Below, piece by piece: positions 34,988-40,336 of a DNA stretch of 40,336 nt; position 1 is the stretch's first letter; each line of letters starts with the position of its first letter. The position numbers and the translations under genes were made by a program. The stretch is from JBEBXQ01 sp040391535. Its GTDB lineage: Bacteria > Bacteroidota > Bacteroidia > Cytophagales > Spirosomataceae. Location of the stretch: NCBI GenBank assembly GCA_040391535.1, contig JBEBXQ010000027.1, positions 1 to 40,336 of the forward strand. Reading direction: 5' to 3'. The notes beneath the pieces were generated by a model, which saw nothing but the letters and a program-made list of their open reading frames with translations, was not told the DNA's origin and did not search any database.

Positions 34988-35452
34988 TTATTTTATGCCG
35001 TCATTTTCACGCATGAACTCCAGCGTAGCCCGGGCATCGTCATCAGAGAGGTTCTGGTTAGGCATCCTTACAAGACACATTTCGAGCTGAGACTGCAGTT
35101 CAGGATCAAGGTCAATCATCGGATCTGGGTCGGTGATAAAGTTCATTAACCATTCCGGAGCATGTTTTTTGCTCACACCTGCCCATCCGGGGCCGACCAG
35201 TTTCTCTTCTGTGAGTTTGTGGCAGCTGGCACACTTCAGTTCATAAACCAGTTTGCCATCCTTTGCCATGGCAACATCCAGGGTAGTACTAACCTCTACA
35301 TTTTCAAACTTACCCTGTCCACGTTTCGGATCGTATTCAGAAGTAGTCAGAGAACCGGCTGATCCCGGGTCGCTTGTGGTCTGCTGTTCATCTTTCCGGC
35401 CACATGCATATAGTAATGCAGCAACCAGTATTATGCTAAGTAATTTTTTCAT
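34988..35452 (-). CDS. Lipoprotein cytochrome c of the nos locus
   Basis: This 154-residue protein has a single heme-binding motif CASCH (C74, C77, H78) and a candidate axial methionine M130 in VRMPNQNLS. The N-terminus gives a lipobox LYAC with Cys17, so it is membrane-tethered. I chose ATG at 35452, which begins the signal; an upstream frame to 35482 adds ten non-signal residues. It is the first gene of the nos operon, 42 bases before nosZ, and probably gives electrons to CuA. Confidence 0.9.
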   Translation of the reverse strand: MKKLLSIILVAALLYACGRKDEQQTTSDPGSAGSLTTSEYDPKRGQGKFENVEVSTTLDVAMAKDGKLVYELKCASCHKLTEEKLVGPGWAGVSKKHAPEWLMNFITDPDPMIDLDPELQSQLEMCLVRMPNQNLSDDDARATLEFMRENDGIK

Positions 35453-35479
35453 ATTACAGTAATATGTTTCGTTTGGTGA

Positions 35480-35487
35480 CAAAGTTA
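35480..35487 (-). promoter_or_regulatory. -7 box TAACTTTG of the nos operon
   Basis: On the minus strand TAACTTTG lies 27 bases before the cytochrome ATG at 35452. No -33 TTG is present at 19-21 bases, which suits a promoter that needs an activator. Confidence 0.6.
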
Positions 35488-35504
35488 CCCGGCTGATTAC
35501 CTGA

Positions 35505-35528
35505 ATTTTATGATCGTAAACATAAAAT
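35505..35528. promoter_or_regulatory. 8-8-8 inverted repeat near -41 of the nos promoter
   Basis: ATTTTATG (35505-35512) and CATAAAAT (35521-35528) are perfect inverted repeats with an 8-base spacer. The centre (35516.5) lies about 40 bases upstream of the predicted transcript start near 35476, the class II activator position. A second overlapping palindrome TTTA-N6-TAAA is at 35507-35520. Confidence 0.5.
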
Positions 35529-35642
35529 AGGGTATTGGGTTTGTTCTATGAAATAGTGTATTTGTTATATGTGATTTCTGGCTGATTATCAGATTGTTAA
35601 ATTGTTTCCGGAAGGAATTGCTGACTTTATTCAAGCGGAATG

Positions 35643-35656
35643 ATGAGATAAGTCAT
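35643..35656. promoter_or_regulatory. Candidate Crp/Fnr site ATGA-N6-TCAT
   Basis: ATGA (35643-35646) and TCAT (35653-35656) with six bases between give the TGA-N6-TCA spacing used by CRP-family sites. The centre is about 40 bases upstream of the start predicted from the -7 box at 35679. Half-sites are only four bases, so it could be chance. Confidence 0.35.
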
Positions 35657-35678
35657 GAAAATTTATCCGGACGGCGGG

Positions 35679-35686
35679 TACATTTG
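35679..35686 (+). promoter_or_regulatory. -7 box TACATTTG of the Crp/Fnr and membrane protein genes
   Basis: TACATTTG matches TAnnTTTG and lies 34 bases before the regulator ATG at 35721. No -33 TTG is found at the usual distance. Confidence 0.55.
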
Positions 35687-35720
35687 TCCATCATCCTGTA
35701 CAAAAAAATAGATTTTTGAT

Positions 35721-36314
35721 ATGATTGAAGTTGCTCTGTTATTATCGAAAGGGGCTACCTGTCGCAAGGTGGAAGCCGGAGAAGTCATTTTTAGTGAAGG
35801 AGCCAGCCCTTTGTATTATTATCAGCTGGTGGAGGGCAGAGTGAGATGGTCTAATTTCTTTGATAATGGAAAGGAGACCATGCACTGGCTTGTTCAGGAT
35901 GGGGAATGTTTCGGCGAATTTGCTCTTTTTGACGGAAAGCCTTACGTAGCCAGTGCCGTTGCTGATATTCCGTCTACTGTCCTTCGTCTTTCTGCGGATG
36001 CTTTTCATGAGTTACTGGCAGAAAATCATGAGATTCATCTGGAATTCAGTAAAGGGTTTGCCCGGCATCTGCGGTTCAAGTTCATGTTTATCCGGGCAAT
36101 GGGTAGTAATTCACCCGAAAAAATGCTGAAAGAACTGATCGATTATTATACGGAAGAGGGGAAGCATGTCTGCAAAAAATGCAGGCGCCTGATGCTTACC
36201 CGGCAGCAACTGGCTAATATTTCAGGCTTACGGGTTGAAACCGTTATCCGGGCAATGAAACTTTTACAACGGGATAACAGAATATGTATTGTCAAAGGAA
36301 AGGTGATTGTATAA
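35721..36314 (+). CDS. Crp/Fnr family regulator divergent from nos
   Basis: This 197-residue protein has a sensor barrel (about residues 15-100), a dimer helix and a C-terminal helix-turn-helix (LTRQQLANISGLRVETVIRA, residues 159-178). No FNR [4Fe-4S] cysteine spacing is seen at the N-terminus. Instead it has CKKC (C151, C154) just before the HTH, plus C14, C63 and C189. It is divergent from the nos operon and 63 bases before the heme-copper-like gene, so it probably controls both. The signal (oxygen, NO, N2O or redox) is unknown. Confidence 0.9.
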   Translation: MIEVALLLSKGATCRKVEAGEVIFSEGASPLYYYQLVEGRVRWSNFFDNGKETMHWLVQDGECFGEFALFDGKPYVASAVADIPSTVLRLSADAFHELLAENHEIHLEFSKGFARHLRFKFMFIRAMGSNSPEKMLKELIDYYTEEGKHVCKKCRRLMLTRQQLANISGLRVETVIRAMKLLQRDNRICIVKGKVIV

Positions 36315-36377
36315 CATACAGGGCTCTATGATCTGCCTCATAAAATTTTCAGAAACGGGTTCCTTATTTTCGCCGGT

Positions 36378-37604
36378 ATGGATAATGGCGGATATTTTAC
36401 AGTAAAAAACTGGTTCAGGACAGGATTGCTGAACCTGTCAATAGTAGCTGCTCTCGGGCTTCTGATGCGGTTGAAAGTGCTTTTTCCGCTGCCGCTCGTT
36501 CAGCAGAAATTTGTTTTGCATGCCCATTCTCATTTTGCCTTTTCAGGCTGGATTTCTCATGCTTTGATGTTACTTACTGTAGTTGTTTTATTCAGAAAAC
36601 AATGGGATCAGCCATTGCCGAAAGTCTATGAACGATTGCTTCTGATCAATCTTCTGGCTGCATACGGTATGCTTGCCAGTTTTTTTATAGGAGGATATAA
36701 TCCTTATTCAATAGGGGCTTCGTCGCTGGCGGTCTTGATTTCCTATATCTATGCCTGGCTGTTCCGTAAAGATCTCTCCGTATTATCTGACAGGCATTCC
36801 GGAGTTTACTGGCTGCATGGTGCACTGTTTTTTCTGGTGATTTCGTCGATCGGAACTTTCCTGCTGGCCTGGCTGATGATGACACATCATCCTGACAGCC
36901 GTTTTCAATTAGCGTCCGTTTACTTTTACCTTCATTTTCAATATAACGGCTGGTTTTTCTTTGCCTGTATGGGACTTGTTCATTTCTGGCTGAAAGCCTC
37001 AGAGATGTATATTCCAAATGAAAAACCTGTATACCGTCTTTTTGTATTATCCTGTATTCCTGCTTATTTTCTGTCGGCATTATGGTTACCCATACCAGGT
37101 TGGTTGTATAGTGTCATTGTGGTTGCTACAATGGCCCAGACAGCCGGATGGCTGATATGGATCAGGGGTATTTTCATGCAAAGAAAGTTGCTGGCCAGTC
37201 GTTTAAATCCGGTTGCCAGAAGATTGTTTTACTGTGCCATGTTAGCCATTACCATAAAAATAGGGTTACAGGCATTATCGGTTATACCGGAGCTAAGCAA
37301 GCTGGCTTTCAGCTTCCGGCCTGTGGTGATCGGTTATCTTCACCTGGTATTGCTGGGGGGCATTACGTTGTTCATACTGGGATATGGTTTTCAGATAAGG
37401 ATGCTGAATGGCTCGAAAAGTACTGTTATAGCCTTATGGGTGTTCGTGGCAGGTATTGTACTGAACGAAATGATCCTGATGGCACAGGGCTTATCCGGTA
37501 TTTTAAGGATTTATATTGATCATTTACCCGTCGTATTGGGTGTGGCAGCTGTAATGATGCTGACAGGTATTTCATGGCTTACATTTATCCGGTGCAAAAA
37601 ATGA
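36378..37604 (+). CDS. Polytopic membrane protein recalling heme-copper oxidase subunit I
   Basis: This 408-residue protein has about 11-12 hydrophobic helices. FVLHAHSHFAFSGWISHALM carries H48, H50, H52 and H61 in the style of the heme-ligand helix of cytochrome oxidase/NO reductase subunit I. YLHFQYNGWFFFACMGLVHFW (H186, H202) and IGYLHLVLLGG show more intramembrane histidines. The classical CuB triad and the K/D proton channels are not recognised, so a full oxidase is unlikely. By position (divergent from nosZ, shared with the Crp/Fnr gene) it could shuttle electrons from quinol or sense NO. I do not recognise a named family. Confidence 0.7.
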   Translation: MDNGGYFTVKNWFRTGLLNLSIVAALGLLMRLKVLFPLPLVQQKFVLHAHSHFAFSGWISHALMLLTVVVLFRKQWDQPLPKVYERLLLINLLAAYGMLASFFIGGYNPYSIGASSLAVLISYIYAWLFRKDLSVLSDRHSGVYWLHGALFFLVISSIGTFLLAWLMMTHHPDSRFQLASVYFYLHFQYNGWFFFACMGLVHFWLKASEMYIPNEKPVYRLFVLSCIPAYFLSALWLPIPGWLYSVIVVATMAQTAGWLIWIRGIFMQRKLLASRLNPVARRLFYCAMLAITIKIGLQALSVIPELSKLAFSFRPVVIGYLHLVLLGGITLFILGYGFQIRMLNGSKSTVIALWVFVAGIVLNEMILMAQGLSGILRIYIDHLPVVLGVAAVMMLTGISWLTFIRCKK

Positions 37605-37658
37605 ACAGATACGGAGAGGCCTGAAAGTCAACCAGTACTTCCCGTAAAGGGGTAACAG

Positions 37659-38105
37659 CTATTTTCTTTCAAAGCGCATAACCGGAATATCTTCCATCAA
37701 CAGTGTTAATTCCTTTTGATCATTGCTGATGCTGTAAGCCGTAACCGTTTCCAGCGTTTTAAAATATACACTTTCACCATTTCCTTCACAGGCCATTAGG
37801 GTGGCTGCTATTTTATCAAATCTGATCTTATTTCCTTCAATTTCAACCGGTCCCCGGTAACTGTTGCAACTTCCGTTGCCGGAAACTCCCGATTGGGCAG
37901 TGTCAACAATAAGCGTAGGGCGTTTTCTTGGGTATAAGCCTTCAAAGGCAATTCTGGGGCCGGAAATATAATTTAATTCCCAGGTGCCGTCCAGTGCTGC
38001 AACATCAGATTGAACCTTACCGAATTTAGGTTTGGATTTCTTGTTTGTGGCGCAGCCTGTTACCGCAAGCGTGGCGAAAATGATAAGTAAAGCTATATTT
38101 TTCAT
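37659..38105 (-). CDS. META-domain lipoprotein
   Basis: This 148-residue protein has a lipoprotein signal (MKNIALLIIFATLAVTGC) and a META domain, with the blocks LDGTWELNYI, GNGSCNSYRGPVEI and KIAATLMACEG. META proteins are stress or motility associated lipoproteins (HslJ-like). I chose ATG 38105, where the lipoprotein signal begins; the upstream 29 residues do not fit. It is divergent from the DinB-like gene. Confidence 0.85.
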   Translation of the reverse strand: MKNIALLIIFATLAVTGCATNKKSKPKFGKVQSDVAALDGTWELNYISGPRIAFEGLYPRKRPTLIVDTAQSGVSGNGSCNSYRGPVEIEGNKIRFDKIAATLMACEGNGESVYFKTLETVTAYSISNDQKELTLLMEDIPVMRFERK

Positions 38106-38264
38106 CGTGTTTATGCATAAAGTCAGGAGACATTTTAAGCAAAGTAAAGATTTTTTCATAGAAAATGATAAAATGTCCGATACGTATGACATAGGGCTGT
38201 CATTCCGATGATGAAAATTTGTATGGTCAACTTAAATGTATTATCAACCTTAAAAATAGAAAAC

Positions 38265-38753
38265 ATGGAAACGCAGACACAGCCACAGGTTATCAGTCAG
38301 GATGATTTATTAAAACATTGGCAAGGCCATCGTGGCCTGACACGCAGGGTCATTGAAGTATTTCCTGAAAAGGAATTTTTTGAGTTTTCCATCGGTGGTA
38401 TGCGGACCTTCGCACAGCTGGTAACCGAGTTACTTGCCATTGGCGGTCCGGGAATGAAGGGTATAGTGGAAAGAAATGTGGAGGCTTATCAGGAAAGTGC
38501 AGATGAGCTTACCTCTAAAGAGCAGTTTCTGCAAAAATGGGATGAGGCTACAGCAGAAATTGATGCTTACTGGAACAGGCTGGAGGTGTCTGATTTCAGC
38601 GAGACCTTTAAACTGTTTGGCGAATATGACTTTCCGGTCATTGAGAATATTCTGTATTTTATCGATAATGAGGTACATCACCGCGGACAAGGCTATGTAT
38701 ATCTGAGAGCGTTGGGTGTTGAACCACCTGCATTCTGGGATCGTCCTATGTAA
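38265..38753 (+). CDS. DinB-family (metal-binding four-helix) protein
   Basis: This 162-residue protein resembles the DinB/YfiT-like putative metalloenzymes. FFEFSIGGMRTFAQLVTELL and ILYFIDNEVHHRGQGYVYLRAL carry the usual helix and the histidine pair of the metal site. I chose ATG 38265 (METQTQ), because the upstream frame has no family features. The metal and reaction are unknown. Confidence 0.87.
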   Translation: METQTQPQVISQDDLLKHWQGHRGLTRRVIEVFPEKEFFEFSIGGMRTFAQLVTELLAIGGPGMKGIVERNVEAYQESADELTSKEQFLQKWDEATAEIDAYWNRLEVSDFSETFKLFGEYDFPVIENILYFIDNEVHHRGQGYVYLRALGVEPPAFWDRPM

Positions 38754-38765
38754 TCTGATGCCTGA

Positions 38766-38809
38766 ACGGGCCTTCTCCGGTATATATTTCATTTTTCGGG
38801 AAGGCCCGT
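38766..38809. terminator. Long hairpin after the DinB-like gene
   Basis: ACGGGCCTTC (38766-38775) pairs with GAAGGCCCGT (38800-38809), a perfect 10-base stem with a 24-base loop, starting 12 bases after the stop. No T tract follows, so it may end or stabilise the transcript. Confidence 0.5.
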
Positions 38810-39013
38810 ATTACAGATACACAAAAGGGTATCGTCGCAGTAGCTTATTCAAGACATGGACCAGAAGTCTTTTATTTAATTTTTTAATACCATACCGAAA
38901 CTTGTATTCTTATTTTCCTGAAAATATAATTTTATAATCAACTGTATATCACTATATTGTGTTCCTTTTTGCTAAAGGACTCTATAGTTAAATTGTGAAA
39001 TATAGTTTTGGGA

Positions 39014-39634
39014 ATGATGAATCAGCTTTTTTACAACACAAGTGCCGGCAGAGCAATACAGGAAGTCAGGGAATATCTGGTTTTACTCACGCTTCCTCAA
39101 TACGTAAAGGAGGCAATACTGCCCTACGTACATGCTCTGCAAAGTACTTATAATTTTAAAGGAATGAAGGCTGTGTATCGTCCGCATGTAACATTGCTGC
39201 ATGGTATTCAGTTTGCAGGATACAGAGATAGAATACTCAATGGTTTGCATCGTTTAGCCAGTGAAAAAGAACCGTTTAGTGTAAACATAAAAGGTTTTCT
39301 CCCATGGAAGAAAACCTTTTGTCTGCATGTAGATTCAGGCCGCACCATCAGGAATATTTTTGCAGATGAAAGGATCCGCCTGGGCAAAAATTTTATGCTT
39401 CATACGGACTATACAATAACACCGCACATTACGCTGGCCCGGAATCTGGAACCGTGGGAATCTGAAATGATCGGCAGAGATTGGGCTGAGGTTGCTTTCA
39501 ATCTTTCCTTTCTGGCAGTTTCTGTTTTGGTTCTGGAAAGGATTCCGGGTGTGGAGCAGCGGTATCGTCTGATCGATGAAATTACTTTTGACGGAAGGGG
39601 GAGGCAGAGCGTTCAGCAACTTGAATTGTTTTGA
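39014..39634 (+). CDS. 2'-5' RNA ligase / 2H phosphoesterase family protein
   Basis: This 206-residue cytoplasmic protein has the two H-x-T/S motifs of the 2H phosphoesterase superfamily: PHVTLLHG in the first half and PHITLARN in the second. These enzymes hydrolyse 2'-5' or cyclic phosphodiesters. The ATG at 39014 is chosen (39017 is an equal alternative); a TTG at 39008 is less likely. The substrate is unknown, and no operon partner is evident. Confidence 0.85.
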   Translation: MMNQLFYNTSAGRAIQEVREYLVLLTLPQYVKEAILPYVHALQSTYNFKGMKAVYRPHVTLLHGIQFAGYRDRILNGLHRLASEKEPFSVNIKGFLPWKKTFCLHVDSGRTIRNIFADERIRLGKNFMLHTDYTITPHITLARNLEPWESEMIGRDWAEVAFNLSFLAVSVLVLERIPGVEQRYRLIDEITFDGRGRQSVQQLELF

Positions 39635-39775
39635 TTTCAAACCATAGCTGTTGGACTGAAACCTGCCTTTTTGCCCGCTGGAATAGTATAACCGGGATAA
39701 AAGAATCAGATTAACAGATTATTTCGTATATTGATACACCGGCATGATCATATGCAGGTTTTTTCCCGACTACTC

Positions 39776-40294
39776 ATGGAAGACTACTTTCGCTTCGATA
39801 CCTATTCAGTTTACAAAGAATCCCAAAAGTTCAGACAACCATTGATCTGGGTAGTACTCCTGTTTGTTTTAATGGTTGTTATGTATAGCTTTTTTGTAAA
39901 ATTATCATCTGCTGGCTTTAACCAGCTTTCTTTCGAAGATATTCTTCCTTTGCTTATCACCGCATCGGTGCTTTTATTTCTTTTTGTGCTAAGGCTGGAT
40001 ATTTCTATTGATCAAAACGGGATCGGTTACAAATGGCATCCGGTTATGCAAAATTACAAAGTCATTGCATGGAGAGATATTGAATCAGTCAAAGTCCGGC
40101 CTTATCATGCTTTGATGGATTACGGCGGCTATGGAATCAGATATACCTTTAAATCTACTGCTTATGTAGTCTCAGGGCAATGGGGGATTGAGCTTAGGAT
40201 TAAAGGCCGGAAACGTAAGTTTTTTCTGGGTATCACCCGGGAAGAAGAAGCCAGACGTGCCATTCAGCGATTTTATGATAATGTTATGTATTGA
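39776..40294 (+). CDS. Two-helix membrane protein with PH-like C-terminal domain
   Basis: From ATG 39776 this protein has 172 residues; the frame is open from 39731 and 39752 is another possible start. Two adjacent membrane helices (about residues 20-40 and 60-80) lead into a beta-rich domain. Its NYKVIAWRDIESVKVR, YGGYGIRYTF and GQWGIELRIKGRKRKFFLGI segments recall bacterial pleckstrin-homology (bPH-like) proteins. No named function can be assigned. Confidence 0.72.
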   Translation: MEDYFRFDTYSVYKESQKFRQPLIWVVLLFVLMVVMYSFFVKLSSAGFNQLSFEDILPLLITASVLLFLFVLRLDISIDQNGIGYKWHPVMQNYKVIAWRDIESVKVRPYHALMDYGGYGIRYTFKSTAYVVSGQWGIELRIKGRKRKFFLGITREEEARRAIQRFYDNVMY

Positions 40295-40336
40295 ACTTGA
40301 AAGACCAGAACCTGGCTTTGATAAAGCCCTTAAGTA

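Noticed and set aside
38716..38937. Short plus-strand frame after the DinB-like gene
   Set aside because: It overlaps the end of the DinB-like gene and a hairpin, and has no family features.
1..40336. CRISPR array, insertion sequence, prophage or tRNA
   Set aside because: No repeated spacers, transposase, integrase or cloverleaf-like sequence was noticed on reading; no search was run.

Overview
The window looks like chromosome of a member of the Bacteroidota, most likely a Cytophagales/Dyadobacter-like bacterium. Supporting signs are a SusC/SusD outer-membrane pair, many lipoproteins, A-rich start regions without clear Shine-Dalgarno sequences, and repeated promoter boxes of the Bacteroidota type (TTG at -33, TAnnTTTG at -7). 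I cannot name the genus from sequence alone. I see no tRNA, rRNA, insertion sequence, phage gene or CRISPR array.

Layout. 0-3 kb: a thioredoxin-reductase-like flavoprotein with two operator-like palindromes laid over its promoter, a Gfo/Idh/MocA oxidoreductase, and methionine aminopeptidase. 3.3-5.7 kb: a likely redox unit (Crp/Fnr regulator, flavodoxin-fold NAD(P)H oxidoreductase, DUF4405 membrane protein) and an orphan lipoprotein. 5.7-8.0 kb: an AT-rich patch with a membrane protein and an S41-like peptidase. 8.2-10 kb: a second, divergent S41 peptidase. 10.2-16 kb: a sugar nucleotidyltransferase, MoxR ATPase, YidD, Lgt followed by a lipoprotein gene, a CBM9-like protein and a Tat-exported Gfo/Idh/MocA protein. 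16.2-20.3 kb: a DEAD-box RNA helicase, a 650-base gap with an orphan terminator hairpin, an FMN-binding glutamate-synthase-like protein and a DUF1801 protein. 20.3-27.5 kb: a lipoprotein serine hydrolase and a SusC/SusD pair with a tiny leader ORF overlapping the susC start and a strong terminator after susD. 27.6-29.1 kb: an acetyltransferase and an APH-type phosphotransferase.

29.1-37.6 kb is the most notable region: a nitrous oxide reductase locus. On the minus strand it reads cytochrome c, nosZ (clade II, Sec/lipoprotein type), a four-helix membrane protein, nosL, nosD, nosF and nosY, with 4-base overlaps and a strong hairpin just after nosZ. Divergently, on the plus strand, lie a Crp/Fnr regulator and a polytopic, histidine-rich membrane protein that recalls heme-copper oxidase subunit I. 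The NosZ, cytochrome c and NosL precursors all carry lipoboxes, which suggests a membrane-tethered electron and copper delivery chain. No NosR and no nitrite or NO reductase genes are visible, so the locus may serve N2O respiration without full denitrification; genes outside the window could change that.

37.6-40.3 kb: a META-domain lipoprotein, a DinB-like protein, a 2H phosphoesterase and a two-helix membrane protein with a PH-like tail.
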